DNA from: Prochlorococcus sp. AG-409-G20
Lineage (GTDB): Bacteria > Cyanobacteriota > Cyanobacteriia > PCC-6307 > Cyanobiaceae
Assembly (NCBI GenBank): GCA_003215775.1
Contig: QCJW01000002.1
Span: forward strand, 62,001-126,000
Direction: 5' to 3'
Length of the DNA: 64,000 bases
The first letter of the stretch is position 1. The number at the start of each line of letters is the position of its first letter. Position numbers and translations under genes: made by a program. Under the pieces are notes generated by a model. That model did not search any database. It saw only the letters and a list, made by a program, of their open reading frames with translations, and was not told where the DNA came from. Shown piece after piece: positions 27,329 to 37,539 of this stretch.

Positions 27329-28642
27329 ATGATTAAGCATTCCAATCCAGAAATTATTCATGTAATAGGAACTGATGCATCGGGAATAGAAAATCTATCT
27401 CAATACCTTCAGAAACTAATTTTTTCGGCCGAACGAATAAGTGGTCCAAAGAGACTCCTTGATGCAATTCCAAAATGGTGGGAAACACAAGAAAAATCAT
27501 CTCCACTTCCTGAATTCTTCCCAAGTGAAAAGAGTAAAGAACTTATTTCTTGGCTAAAAGATGGCAATCTCCGAACGATTGTACTCACCAGTGGAGATCC
27601 ACTTTGGTTTGGGATTGGTAGATATCTTATAGAAAAATTGCCACAAAAGAGACTTAAATTCCATCCTTCACCAACTTCTCTTCAACTAGCTTTTTCACGC
27701 ATAGGTAGACCTTGGCAGGATGCAAGTTGGGTAAGTTTGCATGGCAGAGATATGTCTCCCTTAATTGAAATTTTACAGAAAAAGCCTAAAACACTTGCGA
27801 TCTTGACCGATCCAAACAATTTCACATTAAAAGAAATACAAATAGTTCTTAATTCACTAGGGATGAAAGATGTTTATTCAATATGGCTATTTGAACAACT
27901 AGGACACCAAAATGAACGCATCACTCAAATCAAGCAAGAACATCAAATCCCGAAGAATATTCACCCATTAAACCTTATAATATTAATCAATGAAAATATT
28001 TCTAAAGAAGCAAGTGAAAGCATACCTTTCTTTGGAATTGACGATGACTATTTCATACAATATGAAGATCGACCAGGGCTGATAACTAAAAAAGAAGTAA
28101 GAATACAAATACTTTCTGAATTAAATCTACCAGAAGTTGGAGTGCTATGGGATATTGGAGCAGGTGTTGGCAGTATAGGCTTAGAAGCTCTGAGATTAAG
28201 ACCTAATCTAAAACTTATGTCAGTCGAGAGTAGAGTTGGGGGAAAAGATTTAATCAAAGCAAATGCCGTTAGGTTAGGCGTAAATCCAAGAAAGATTTTC
28301 GATCTAGATGCAATTAGTTTATTGAATTCTGGAAAGATACCATCATCATTATCAAAACCAGATAGAGTGATCCTAGGAGGTGGAGGAAAGCAAAAATCTA
28401 GATTACTAATAGAAATTATTAGAGAAATTGGAGATAATGGAGTAATTGTAATACCCCTAGTAACTATTGAATCTCTTCCTGAAATGCAATCAATCCTTCA
28501 AGAAGGAGGATACGAAATAAGAATCAGTCAAATACACTCAATGAGGGGAGTGCCATTATCAGGAGGCACCAGAATGTTTCCAATGAACCCTGTTTTCATT
28601 CTAAGTGGCAGAACTAAACATCAACGAACACCTATTTGTTAG
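27329..28642 (+). CDS. cobL: Precorrin-6Y methyltransferase/decarboxylase CobL (CbiE-CbiT)
   Basis: Fusion enzyme of cobalamin synthesis, 437 residues. The N-terminal CbiE-type tetrapyrrole methylase half (1-235) methylates C5. The C-terminal CbiT half (about 245-420) decarboxylates and methylates C15 and carries the SAM motif WDIGAGVGSIGLEALR. VHVIGTDASG-like start, LTSGDPLWFGIGRYL and LGGGGKQKSRLL also fit. Its last 11 bases overlap the stop region of the convergent small membrane protein. With cobK and a CobT-like gene in the window it supports de novo corrinoid synthesis. Confidence 0.93.
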   Translation: MIKHSNPEIIHVIGTDASGIENLSQYLQKLIFSAERISGPKRLLDAIPKWWETQEKSSPLPEFFPSEKSKELISWLKDGNLRTIVLTSGDPLWFGIGRYLIEKLPQKRLKFHPSPTSLQLAFSRIGRPWQDASWVSLHGRDMSPLIEILQKKPKTLAILTDPNNFTLKEIQIVLNSLGMKDVYSIWLFEQLGHQNERITQIKQEHQIPKNIHPLNLIILINENISKEASESIPFFGIDDDYFIQYEDRPGLITKKEVRIQILSELNLPEVGVLWDIGAGVGSIGLEALRLRPNLKLMSVESRVGGKDLIKANAVRLGVNPRKIFDLDAISLLNSGKIPSSLSKPDRVILGGGGKQKSRLLIEIIREIGDNGVIVIPLVTIESLPEMQSILQEGGYEIRISQIHSMRGVPLSGGTRMFPMNPVFILSGRTKHQRTPIC

Positions 28643-28859
28643 GGGGAGAAACAATTACAGCCGCTGTAGCACCTCCACTCAAAACACCAACGACAATAGA
28701 AACTCCAACCAAGAAACCTGTTGGCAAAGGATAACTATTTGCAAAGCCAAAGTTCAATGAATGTCTTTCATTAAGATTTTGAGATCCAAGACAAAGCATA
28801 AAAAGGAGTAGTAATGAAGAAAGAAAACTAAATGTAATTAGTTGAATTCGTAATGCCAT
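28632..28859 (-). CDS. Small membrane protein, unknown
   Basis: A 75-residue protein with two hydrophobic segments at about 5-25 (LITFSFLSSLLLLFMLCLG) and 47-70 (LPTGFLVGVSIVVGVLSGG), joined by a short polar loop. Starts with ATG. The second segment is Gly/Ala-rich like small thylakoid subunits, but no known subunit is recognised. Its stop region overlaps cobL by 11 bases in convergent orientation, and rsmI follows 33 bp further. Confidence 0.6.
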   Translation of the reverse strand: MALRIQLITFSFLSSLLLLFMLCLGSQNLNERHSLNFGFANSYPLPTGFLVGVSIVVGVLSGGATAAVIVSPPNK

Positions 28860-28892
28860 AGGAATTATCTAGATAACTTAATTCTGCCTTCC

Positions 28893-29768
28893 TCATGCCT
28901 CATTGTCATTTAATGGAATCTTTCTATGCAAAAGAGAATATAAAAATCTCTTTGCATGTCCAGTCCTCTGAGCTAATTGCTTGGCAGCCTCATTTGCACT
29001 AAAACCTTTAGAAATCAACAACTCCATTTCTACAAGTAATTCAGAATCATTACTTGTAGGTGTTTTTGACGCCCTATATCCCCCTATAACAAGGGTGAAT
29101 TCTCCTTGAGGGGAATGGAGTAAAAAATGCTTTAAGGCTGAGGAAACATTTGGTCCAATCTGCTCTTCATAACGCTTGGTCAATTCTCTAGAAACCTGTA
29201 AAGGCCTATCTACTCCAAAAAACTCAACAAGTTCTTCAAGCAACTGAACAAGTCTATGAGGAGATTCATAAAGAATAATCGTGCGTTCTTCTATAGCAAG
29301 TTGTTCCAACCTTAATTTTCGTTCCTTACTCTTTGTTGGCAAAAAGCCTTCAAAACAAAATCTTTGTGAAGGCAAACCACTAATAACCAGTGCTGTTGTT
29401 GCAGCACATGGGCCTGGAATACAGATAACGTCATGCCCTGATTCTTTTGCAGCAATTACTAATTCCTCGCCAGGATCACTGATTCCTGGCAAACCTGCAT
29501 CAGTAATCAAAGCTAAACTCATTCCGCTATCAAGCAAAGTAAGGAATTTTGGTATCCGACTCTTAGTGTTGTGCTTATGAAAGCTATAAAGAGATGCCTT
29601 AGAACCAACTATTCTCAAAAGTTGTCCACTATGTCTTGTATCTTCACAAGCAATTGCAGAGACGTTCTTTAAAAGAGATCTTGCCCTAGGCGACAAATCC
29701 CCCATATGTCCTATTGGTGTTCCTACTAAATAAAGAACACCTGATTCAGGCTCCTGTGACTTAATCAA
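28893..29768 (-). CDS. rsmI: 16S rRNA (cytidine-1402-2'-O)-methyltransferase
   Basis: SAM-dependent 2'-O-methylation of C1402 in the 16S rRNA decoding centre, 291 residues. YLVGTPIGHMGDLSPRARS, AIACEDTRHSGQLL, SFHKHN and ALITDAGLPGISDPG are conserved RsmI motifs of the tetrapyrrole-methylase fold. The C-terminal helical tail (SANEAAKQLAQRTGHAKRFL) is typical. It is divergent from cysQ with 21 bp between the starts. Confidence 0.94.
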   Translation of the reverse strand: MIKSQEPESGVLYLVGTPIGHMGDLSPRARSLLKNVSAIACEDTRHSGQLLRIVGSKASLYSFHKHNTKSRIPKFLTLLDSGMSLALITDAGLPGISDPGEELVIAAKESGHDVICIPGPCAATTALVISGLPSQRFCFEGFLPTKSKERKLRLEQLAIEERTIILYESPHRLVQLLEELVEFFGVDRPLQVSRELTKRYEEQIGPNVSSALKHFLLHSPQGEFTLVIGGYRASKTPTSNDSELLVEMELLISKGFSANEAAKQLAQRTGHAKRFLYSLLHRKIPLNDNEA

Positions 29769-29789
29769 AGCTTACTTATCTCCAAAACC

Positions 29790-30707
29790 ATGGTGAAAAA
29801 CTTAGAAATGCTTCCCGAAGGCGTTGAAATAGAAACCCTTCTCAATACTTTAAGGAAGCTTAGTTGGGGAGCAGCAGATATTCTTCTGGCTTACGCCAGA
29901 GGCAAGCAGCCACCTCATGGATTCCAGAAGGCACTAGATGTTACAAACAATACCGATGGGCCCGTCTCGGCGGCCGATCTAGCAGTAAACAAATGGCTGC
30001 TTAATGGCCTCAAGATTGACTTCCCAAAAACAAAGTGGGGGTTACTAAGTGAAGAATCTGCAAAAGAGCAAGATAGAGATGGAGTACCTTTTAAAAACAA
30101 TTGGCTATGGATCCTTGATCCCTTAGATGGAACTAAAGACTTCCTCAAAGGAACAGGGGAATATGCCGTTCATCTTGCTTTGATCAAGGGAAATACTTCG
30201 ATTATTGGTGTAATTCTATTGCCAGAGATAGAAGAACTTTGGTTTGGAATTCATGGAAAAGGAGCATGGTGCGAAAATAGAGCTGGGGAACGATCACCTG
30301 TAATTTTTAGCAAAAGAAAGTCTATTAAAGATTCAATTTTAGTTGCGAGCAGAAGTCATAGAGATCAAAGATTGGAAGCACTTATTTCGAAAATTGATAT
30401 TTGTGCAACTAAAGCTGTAGGAAGTGTGGGTTGCAAAATCGCAACTATTTTGCGAGGAGAAAGTGACATTTATATTTCACTCTCAGGAAAGACTTCTCCT
30501 AAAGATTGGGATATGGCTGCACCAGAAGCAGTACTAACTGCAGCAGGAGGAAGCTTTACCCATGCGGACGGAAAACCACTTAAATACAACACTGGAGACT
30601 TAAACCAAAGCGGTTGCTTAATAGCCAGCACTGGAGTTAATCACTCTGCTTTGTGTGAAAGAGCGATGTCAATAATGAAAGAGATTGACCCTGAGAACTA
30701 TTTCTAA
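29790..30707 (+). CDS. cysQ: 3'(2'),5'-bisphosphate nucleotidase CysQ
   Basis: Mg-dependent phosphatase of the inositol monophosphatase superfamily that removes PAP formed during sulfate assimilation, 305 residues. The metal-binding motif LDPLDGTKDFLKGTGEY is near residue 108 and the second motif SPKDWDMAAPEAVLTAAGG near 232. EES near 82 provides another metal ligand. PAP as substrate is the family assignment; inositol phosphate activity cannot be excluded. It is convergent with pnp, with a hairpin in between. Confidence 0.92.
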   Translation: MVKNLEMLPEGVEIETLLNTLRKLSWGAADILLAYARGKQPPHGFQKALDVTNNTDGPVSAADLAVNKWLLNGLKIDFPKTKWGLLSEESAKEQDRDGVPFKNNWLWILDPLDGTKDFLKGTGEYAVHLALIKGNTSIIGVILLPEIEELWFGIHGKGAWCENRAGERSPVIFSKRKSIKDSILVASRSHRDQRLEALISKIDICATKAVGSVGCKIATILRGESDIYISLSGKTSPKDWDMAAPEAVLTAAGGSFTHADGKPLKYNTGDLNQSGCLIASTGVNHSALCERAMSIMKEIDPENYF

Positions 30708-30709
30708 AG

Positions 30710-30731
30710 CTCTTATGTTTTTACATAAGAG
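30710..30731. terminator. Hairpin between cysQ and pnp with the pnp stop codon
   Basis: CTCTTATGT and ACATAAGAG form a perfect 9-bp stem with loop TTTT, 3 bases after the cysQ stop. The pnp stop (TAA on the minus strand) lies at the loop-stem junction. It can serve both converging transcripts. Confidence 0.6.
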
Positions 30732-32886
30732 GTGCTACTGGAGTTGGGGATGGCTCAGGTCGTAAATCTTCTCCATTTTGAGGAACTCCTCTTAATGTGA
30801 GATTAATTCTGCCTCTATTGTCTATCTCTCTTACTCGAACAGTTACTTCATCCCCAACTTTAACTACATCCTCAACTTTTTCTACACGAGCTTCAGATAA
30901 CTGAGAAATATGAATCATGCCTTCTTTGCCTGGAAGTATCTCTACAAAGGCTCCTATTGGAATAATCCTAGTAATTGATCCTGTAAATATTTCTCCTTCA
31001 TGTACTTTTCGAGTAAGGCCTTCAATAATCCTTTGAGCTTCTTCTGCGGCTGCTCCATCATGTGAAGCAATAGTCACAATGCCTCCATCCTCAATATCTA
31101 TTTTTGTATTAGTTCTTTCTGTAATCCCTTTAATTGTTCTGCCACCTGGCCCAATTACTGTTCCTATTAGTTCTGGATCAATCCTAAAGCTGAGAAGTCT
31201 TGGAGCATGCGGAGATAGATTCTCTCTAGGAGTATCTATTGCCTCTAGCATTTTTTCAAGAATATGAATTCTTGCTGGCCGAGCTTGATTAATAGCTTCT
31301 GCAACAGTTGCTATTTCCAAACCAGTTACTTTCATATCCATTTGAAGAGCAGTAATTCCTTTCTCAGTTCCTGCAACCTTAAAATCCATATCACCAAGAA
31401 AATCTTCTATACCCTGAATATCTGTAAGGATCCTTACCTCTTTACCCTCCTTAATTAAGCCCATTGCTGCACCACTAACAGGTGCCTTCAATGGGACCCC
31501 TGCATCCATAAGTGCCAATGTGCTTCCACATACTGAACCCATCGAAGTAGAACCATTTGAACTTAAAACCTCACTTACCACCCTTAATACATAAGGGAAA
31601 GTATCTTTAGGTGGCAAAACAGGAACTATTGCTCTTTCAGCAAGAGCACCATGACCAATCTCTCTACGGCCAGGAGAACGCATTGGCCTAGTCTCACTAA
31701 CTGAATAGGGAGGGAAATTGTAGTGATGAAGATAAGTTTTTTCTGTATTTGGATTTAGATCATCCATTTCTTGAGCATCACTGGGAGTTCCCAAAGTTGC
31801 TGTAGAGAGAACCTGTGTCAAACCTCTCTGAAAAAGACCTGATCCATGAACTCGTTTAGGTAAAACCCCTGCATCTGCACTAATTGGTCTTACTTCATCT
31901 AACTTTCTACCATCTACTCTCTTACCATCTTTGATAATCTGCTCACGCATTAATTTCTTAGTTAGTGCCTTAAAGCTTGTTGAGAGTAACTTCGTGTTTG
32001 AGGCAATTGCTTTCTTTACAGCATGATCTTCTTTAAGAGCCTCTATTGATTCTGTTACTTCATTCTTTATTAATTCAAGCTTATTATCTCTATCTTCTTT
32101 TGTTTGGGTAAATTTCTTAAGTACCTCTCCAATTGCTTTACTACAATTCTTGTCTAAATATGTAGGCAAAGTATTATCTAAAGGAGGCTCTTCTGGCATA
32201 ACCTGCTTAATACCTAAGTCTTTAAGGAGAGATTGTTGAGACTTAATCAATTCCATTACAGCCTCGTAGCCAAAATCTATTGCCTCTATAACATCCTGTT
32301 CTGTTAATTGATTGGCACCCGCCTCAACCATTACAACGCCATCAGGGGTACCAGCAACAACAAGATCAAGATCACCTCTTTCAATTTCTCGAAAACTAGG
32401 GTTAAGAACAAAATCATCTCCGAGTAGGCCTACTCGAACTGCAGCCATTGGCCCTTGAAAAGGTATCTGAGCAAGCAAAGTTGCTAGAGAAGCACCTGTT
32501 ACAGAAAGGACATCCGAAGGAACTCTTTCATCAAGAGATAAGCAAGTCGCAACAATCTGAATATCATCCCTCATCCAAGCTGGAAATAAAGGCCTCATTG
32601 GGCGATCAATCAGCCTTGCAATAAGAGTTGCACGCTCTGGAGGACGTCCTTCCCGTCGCATAAAGCTTCCAGGGATGCGCCCTGCGGCATAAAGCCTTTC
32701 TTCATAATCACAAATCAAAGGAAGGAAATCTATACCCTCCCTTCCAGTGGATTGGGTTGCTGTAACTAGGACTGCGGTATCCCCACACTCCACCATTACT
32801 GAACCTCCGGCCTGTGGCGCATAACGCCCCGTAGTCAGCCTTATCTCCCGACCATCAAAGGAGATTGACTGTGTCTGACCTTGCAC
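30721..32886 (-). CDS. pnp: Polyribonucleotide nucleotidyltransferase (PNPase)
   Basis: Phosphorolytic 3'-5' exoribonuclease and polymerase, 721 residues. Two RNase PH domains (about 1-215 and 310-535, the second with [14 protein letters not shown]), a helical linker, a KH domain ([15 protein letters not shown] near 560) and an S1 domain ([20 protein letters not shown] near 630) are all seen. In cyanobacteria PNPase also makes poly(A)-rich tails. A 215-bp gap with the rpsN terminator lies upstream. Many bacterial pnp genes autoregulate at the 5' leader; no RNase III-type hairpin is obvious here. Confidence 0.97.
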   Translation of the reverse strand: MQGQTQSISFDGREIRLTTGRYAPQAGGSVMVECGDTAVLVTATQSTGREGIDFLPLICDYEERLYAAGRIPGSFMRREGRPPERATLIARLIDRPMRPLFPAWMRDDIQIVATCLSLDERVPSDVLSVTGASLATLLAQIPFQGPMAAVRVGLLGDDFVLNPSFREIERGDLDLVVAGTPDGVVMVEAGANQLTEQDVIEAIDFGYEAVMELIKSQQSLLKDLGIKQVMPEEPPLDNTLPTYLDKNCSKAIGEVLKKFTQTKEDRDNKLELIKNEVTESIEALKEDHAVKKAIASNTKLLSTSFKALTKKLMREQIIKDGKRVDGRKLDEVRPISADAGVLPKRVHGSGLFQRGLTQVLSTATLGTPSDAQEMDDLNPNTEKTYLHHYNFPPYSVSETRPMRSPGRREIGHGALAERAIVPVLPPKDTFPYVLRVVSEVLSSNGSTSMGSVCGSTLALMDAGVPLKAPVSGAAMGLIKEGKEVRILTDIQGIEDFLGDMDFKVAGTEKGITALQMDMKVTGLEIATVAEAINQARPARIHILEKMLEAIDTPRENLSPHAPRLLSFRIDPELIGTVIGPGGRTIKGITERTNTKIDIEDGGIVTIASHDGAAAEEAQRIIEGLTRKVHEGEIFTGSITRIIPIGAFVEILPGKEGMIHISQLSEARVEKVEDVVKVGDEVTVRVREIDNRGRINLTLRGVPQNGEDLRPEPSPTPVAPLM

Positions 32887-32984
32887 GTGCTCTTATCTTT
32901 TTTTATGTGTTTATATTCTTGCACTTCATTGGCACTGCTCAAGCAGAAAAAATCAAATTAATTGCTTTTGTTCCAAGACCTAAA

Positions 32985-33020
32985 CAAAAAAAAGGTTGGC
33001 GGAAAAAATCCACCAACCCC
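32985..33020 (-). terminator. Rho-independent terminator of rpsN
   Basis: On the minus strand GGTTGGTGGA, a T-rich loop and TCCGCCAACC form a long stem with one mismatch, followed by an uninterrupted run of eight or nine T residues. It lies about 80 bp after the rpsN stop and is the most classical terminator in the window. Confidence 0.8.
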
Positions 33021-33101
33021 GAAAACAACTAGTATGACAAGGCTTTAACGGGCAAACTTCCATAAAAGAAAATTTCACCTAATTCCAACCAATAAAAGAA
33101 A

Positions 33102-33404
33102 TTACCAACTTGACTTAACAACTCCTGGCAGTTCCCCTTTATGGGCTCTCTCTCTTAATTGATTGCGGCATAATCCAAAATCTCTATAGACACCCCTTGG
33201 TTTACCAGTTGCCCAGCAACGATTTCTGATCCTGTTGGGAGCACTATTCCTTGGCAGAGCTTGAATCTTGCGATGAATTTCCAGCCTTTCCATAGGATCT
33301 TTAGCTGAATTAAATGCTTCCAATAAAGCCATGCGCTTAGCGTAAAAGCGCTCAACTAGCTTCTTGCGCTTGGCATCGCGCGCAATCATTGACTTTTTAG
33401 CCAT
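33102..33404 (-). CDS. rpsN: 30S ribosomal protein S14
   Basis: Small-subunit ribosomal protein, 100 residues, the long zinc-free type. The C-terminal [20 protein letters not shown], near residues 62-81, is diagnostic. It stands alone instead of in the spc ribosomal operon, as is usual in cyanobacteria and plastids. A strong terminator follows downstream. Confidence 0.97.
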   Translation of the reverse strand: MAKKSMIARDAKRKKLVERFYAKRMALLEAFNSAKDPMERLEIHRKIQALPRNSAPNRIRNRCWATGKPRGVYRDFGLCRNQLRERAHKGELPGVVKSSW

Positions 33405-33570
33405 GTAGTGGCGAAGTTTCTTTATGAGTAGATAGCAAATATTAACTCTTCACGAACTTAGAAGATTCCGAGGAGACAGTAGATAAAGATAAAAACCCAA
33501 ATTTCTCAACAAAAATATTCGTGAATTTCACCTATGAGTTCTTAAAAATGTCTTGTTGTCATTGACATTT

Positions 33571-34653
33571 TTAATGTGAGATGAATTGTTGAACTATAGA
33601 AAGCTGAGAAGTATCGCGAACTACAAGTACAACACTCAACCCAACCAAAAGAAGCAGGCCTGATTGCAAGAAGACCAATTTTAGTTTTTCAGGGATTGGT
33701 TTACCTCTAAGAGCTTCAAATAAAACAAGAGCAAGCTGTCCTCCGTCCAAGAGAGGTAAAGGAAGAGAATTCAGAACAGCAAGATTTATAGACACCAAAG
33801 CAGCAAAAAGAACTAATCCCCCTCCTCCCTGCTCTGAAAGTTGAGCTCCAATTTCAATAATCTTCACCGGCCCACTCAATTGTTGCGAAGTTTGAGCAAA
33901 ATCAGTAAACAATGATTGATATCCCTTAATCGTTCTATTTAGCAAGTCTAAAAATTGAGTATCAGTATGAACTAAAACTTCTCCAATATTCTTTGCAGGC
34001 CGAAGTTCTTTACTCACATTTGCCTGAAGTTGAGCCCCGATACGACCATTGCCAAGTTTCTCGTCTGGAATGATTTGAATATGTTTTAGCTCTTCTTTCT
34101 TAATACTCTCAAGTTCAATAACTTGACCAGGAGAATCCTGAATTTGGCGGACTAAATTTTGCACGGCCTCTTGTCCTTTCCCAAGCCTTACTCCATCAAC
34201 TGACAAGATACGATCTCCTGCCTCTAACCCAGCAGATGCAGCAACATTCCCTGCTTGAACAGAAACAACCACAACCCCAGGTTCAGGATTATTTGGAAGG
34301 CCAACAAGCGCAGCCTGTCCAAAAACAACAACCCATGCAACTAAAAGATTTGCTAATACCCCTGCAGAAATAACTATTGCTTTTTGCCAAACAGGACGGT
34401 TTTTAAGAAGATTTGGATCTTCGGAAGAGATATCGCTATCTTGATCGTCATCTGGGAATGAAACAAACCCACCCAAAGGCAATGCCCTAAGCGCATAAGT
34501 TACGCCTTCTGACTCCTTCTTGAGAATTGCAGGTCCAAAACCAATAGAAAATCCCGTTACTTTGATGCCCTGAAATTTCGCAGCAAAAAAGTGACCAGCT
34601 TCATGGAAAATAATCAACAAAGCCAAAACTGCTAACGAGGACAGAACATTCAT
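33571..34653 (-). CDS. rseP: Site-2 protease family membrane metallopeptidase (RseP-like)
   Basis: Intramembrane M50 zinc protease, 360 residues. HEAGHFFAAKFQGIKVTGF in the first membrane helix (HExxH near residue 18), a membrane helix around 90-115, a central PDZ domain (VAASAGLEAGDRILSVDGVR near 135), and LPLPLLDGGQLALVLFEALR near 296, which supplies the third metal ligand. A C-terminal helix follows. In cyanobacteria such proteases cut anti-sigma or regulatory membrane proteins; the target here is unknown. It lies 19 bp downstream of serS. Confidence 0.92.
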   Translation of the reverse strand: MNVLSSLAVLALLIIFHEAGHFFAAKFQGIKVTGFSIGFGPAILKKESEGVTYALRALPLGGFVSFPDDDQDSDISSEDPNLLKNRPVWQKAIVISAGVLANLLVAWVVVFGQAALVGLPNNPEPGVVVVSVQAGNVAASAGLEAGDRILSVDGVRLGKGQEAVQNLVRQIQDSPGQVIELESIKKEELKHIQIIPDEKLGNGRIGAQLQANVSKELRPAKNIGEVLVHTDTQFLDLLNRTIKGYQSLFTDFAQTSQQLSGPVKIIEIGAQLSEQGGGGLVLFAALVSINLAVLNSLPLPLLDGGQLALVLFEALRGKPIPEKLKLVFLQSGLLLLVGLSVVLVVRDTSQLSIVQQFISH

Positions 34654-34672
34654 AAAAACCTAATTAGTGAGT

Positions 34673-35950
34673 TCATTGAGTCAGTAGTCGATCTGAACCA
34701 AAGTAAGGTGTCAATGCCTTGGGAAGTTTGACAGTTCCATCTGGCTGTTGACCAGTTTCCAAAAGAGCCGCCATTGTTCTACCAACTGCCAAACCACTAC
34801 CGTTAAGGGTATGAACCAATTGATTAACTTTGCCAACCTTGGTTCGAATTCCAGATCTTCTGGCTTGAAAATCTCCGCAAACACTACAACTAGAAATCTC
34901 TCTATAATTCTGAGAACCAGGTAGCCATACTTCAAGGTCAAATGTCCTTGACGCTGAGAAGCCAAGATCTCCAGTACAAAGTTCTAACACCCTATAAGGC
35001 AATTCAAGTGCTTTCAATACATCTTCTGCATCATTAGTTATTTGCTTATGAGCACCTTCTGATTCATCAGGGTTTACAAACCAAAAAAGCTCTACTTTAT
35101 TGAATTGATGAAGTCTAATTAGCCCACGGGTATCTTTTCCATAACTACCAGCCTCTCTCCTGAAACATGGACTGTATGCAACATATTTAAGAGGTAGTTT
35201 CTTAAAGGGAATAATTTCATTTCTATGAAGAGAGGTAACCGGAACCTCTGCTGTAGGAGTAAGCCACAAGTCATCTTCTGCACACCTAAAACTTTCATCT
35301 GCAAACTTTGGTAACTGACCTGAAGCTGTAAGAGTGGCAGTATTTACTAAAACTGGTGGAAATACTTCGGAATATCCTTTGCCAACATGTAGATCCAACA
35401 TGAAGTTTATAAGAGCCCTTTCTAAACGTGCTCCCTGATTGAGGAGTGTCACAAAACGACTTTGAGCAATTCTTGCTGATCTTTCAGTATCAAGAAGGCA
35501 TAGTTCTTCGGCAATCTCCCAATGGTTCTTAAGATTCTCAGCGACAATTGGTTCTCCCCAACGACGTTGTTCCAAATTATCTTTATCATCTTTACCATTT
35601 GGACAATGTGGTGATGGAAGATTTGGCAAAGCCAAAAGCTTTTGCTTCAATTCAAAAGAAATTATTTTTTCTTCTTCTTCATATTGAGCAATTTTCTTTT
35701 TAATTTCATTACCATTTTTTCGTAGCTCTAAAAGCAAGTCAGAACCAGGGTTCTCGCCATTTTTAATTCTTTGACCAACTTCCTTCCCTATTCTATTACT
35801 GTCAGTCTGTAGATTGCTTCGAAATACCTCCAAATCTCTTTGCTTCTTCGCAAGGGTCTGAAGAGAGGTCATATCAACCTCAACTCCTCTTCTTCCGAGC
35901 TCTTTAGAAATGTGAGTAGGGTTCTCACGCACTAGGCGCTGATCTAGCAC
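34673..35950 (-). CDS. serS: Seryl-tRNA synthetase
   Basis: Class II synthetase charging tRNA-Ser, 425 residues. The N-terminal coiled-coil arm (about 25-105, ELKQKLLALPNLP at its end) contacts the tRNA. Motif 2 is FRREAGSYGKDTRGLIRLHQ near 268 and motif 3 NGSGLAVGRTMAALLE near 380. QQPDGTVKLPKALTPYFG near the C-terminus is conserved. It lies between ycf46 and the site-2 protease on the same strand. Confidence 0.97.
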   Translation of the reverse strand: MLDQRLVRENPTHISKELGRRGVEVDMTSLQTLAKKQRDLEVFRSNLQTDSNRIGKEVGQRIKNGENPGSDLLLELRKNGNEIKKKIAQYEEEEKIISFELKQKLLALPNLPSPHCPNGKDDKDNLEQRRWGEPIVAENLKNHWEIAEELCLLDTERSARIAQSRFVTLLNQGARLERALINFMLDLHVGKGYSEVFPPVLVNTATLTASGQLPKFADESFRCAEDDLWLTPTAEVPVTSLHRNEIIPFKKLPLKYVAYSPCFRREAGSYGKDTRGLIRLHQFNKVELFWFVNPDESEGAHKQITNDAEDVLKALELPYRVLELCTGDLGFSASRTFDLEVWLPGSQNYREISSCSVCGDFQARRSGIRTKVGKVNQLVHTLNGSGLAVGRTMAALLETGQQPDGTVKLPKALTPYFGSDRLLTQ

Positions 35951-36040
35951 TAGATTTTCATCGGAGAAATTAAGCCTAAACGCTAACCTCCCAAAGCGAG
36001 ACGAATTTCTTTTTAGAAAAAAATAAGTAGAAAAATATCC

Positions 36041-37537
36041 TTATCCAGGAGAAGCCTTTTCACCAAAAACAAAAGATGCAGGTCTTGCTCTTCCAGTCGA
36101 AGCCCACTCCTTCAGGACAATTAGTTGCTCTTTTGCAGTCCTAGAAAGTGGGACAAGCTGACTTGCAGCAAGGATAAGATCGGTTTCTTCTAATTCTCTT
36201 CTTTCGGCAAAAGCCAAATGCATTCCTTCTATAACAGTTTGCTCTAGCTCCGCACCAGAGAACCCATTGGTTCTATCAACAACGACATCAAGAGGAAGCT
36301 TTAAATCAATCCTCCTTTGTTGAATATGTAATTCCAGAATACTCAACCTTTCGTGAGGCGTTGGTAAATCAAGAAGAAAAATCTCATCAAAACGTCCTTT
36401 TCGTAAGAGTTCACCGGGCAATCTTTCAACCCCATTTGCTGTAGCGACAACGAAAACTGGTGAGGTTTTCTCTGCCATCCATGTCAAAACATTTGCCAAA
36501 ACTCTTTGACTAGTTCCTCCATCACTGCGAGCATCTCCACCAAAACCTTTATCTATTTCATCAATCCATAAAACGCATGGGGCCATTGCCTCTGCTCTCT
36601 GAATCGTCTCTCGGGTGCGAGCCTCACTAGCACCAACAAGTCCTGCAAACAATCTCCCTACATCAAGACGGAGTAAAGGCATGGACCAACTATGTGCAAT
36701 CGCCTTTGCAGTCAAAGATTTTCCAGTACCTTGAGGACCAACTAACAAGACCCCTCTAGGAAGAGGTAATCCAAATTCTTGAGCTTCATCTGAAAAAGCT
36801 TGATGTCTTTGGTCAAGCCAAGACTTAAGTGCGTCCAATCCACCAATATCAGCAGGAGTGGCTTTAGTTTCGCAATATTCAAGCACCTCACTTCTAGCAA
36901 CACTTTGCCGTTTTTCTTCAAGAACTTCTACTAGATCTTCCATCCCCAGATGACCTCTTTGTGCCAATGCCCTAGCAGCAACTTGTCTTACTCTTGACTC
37001 AGTTAATCCACTACAGGCATGAGTCAACTCCTCTAAAACATCAGAATGCAAAGGAGATCCACTAGTTTCAGCAATATTGTTTAGAAGAGTACGAATTTCT
37101 AGCTGTTGAGGTAAAGGTAAATCAAGAATATTAAAGGCATCATCAAGATCTCCAGGGGGCGTCCAAGGACCAGAAGATAGGACAACTGTGTGAGGTTGAC
37201 TACGCAAATGACCAGAGAGATTACGCAACATCCGAGCTATCCCAGGATCCTCACAAAAACGATGGAAATCTTTTACTAGAAGAATTGTTGGACTCTTTCC
37301 ATCAAGCTCTTTCAGCCATTGAAGAATAACCATTGGCTGCCTAGCTCCTAGGCCTTCAGAATTAGGAACACCTCTAAGGCCGTCAATATAATCCCAACTA
37401 GCCAATCTTCTAGGAGAGAGCCGAGCAGCAGCCTGACTTAACAAAACCTCTACTCGCTCTTCCTCTCCACTACGAATCCAAATAAGAGGCGTTCTTGCCA
37501 AAATCAAGAGATCTAAATGGCTTTCCCAACTCTTCAT
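36041..37537 (-). CDS. ycf46: Ycf46-like AAA ATPase
   Basis: AAA-type ATPase, 498 residues, of the Ycf46 family found in cyanobacteria and plastids. An N-terminal domain (about 1-190) precedes the AAA core with Walker A GPQGTGKS near 265, Walker B CVLWIDEIDKGF near 322 and the arginine-finger region RKGRFDEIFLLDLP. Ycf46 has been linked to regulation of photosynthesis and CO2 use in Synechocystis, but its biochemical role is open. It starts 2 bp after the DUF177 gene and is likely cotranscribed with it and yidC. Confidence 0.88.
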   Translation of the reverse strand: MKSWESHLDLLILARTPLIWIRSGEEERVEVLLSQAAARLSPRRLASWDYIDGLRGVPNSEGLGARQPMVILQWLKELDGKSPTILLVKDFHRFCEDPGIARMLRNLSGHLRSQPHTVVLSSGPWTPPGDLDDAFNILDLPLPQQLEIRTLLNNIAETSGSPLHSDVLEELTHACSGLTESRVRQVAARALAQRGHLGMEDLVEVLEEKRQSVARSEVLEYCETKATPADIGGLDALKSWLDQRHQAFSDEAQEFGLPLPRGVLLVGPQGTGKSLTAKAIAHSWSMPLLRLDVGRLFAGLVGASEARTRETIQRAEAMAPCVLWIDEIDKGFGGDARSDGGTSQRVLANVLTWMAEKTSPVFVVATANGVERLPGELLRKGRFDEIFLLDLPTPHERLSILELHIQQRRIDLKLPLDVVVDRTNGFSGAELEQTVIEGMHLAFAERRELEETDLILAASQLVPLSRTAKEQLIVLKEWASTGRARPASFVFGEKASPG

Positions 37538-37539
37538 AA

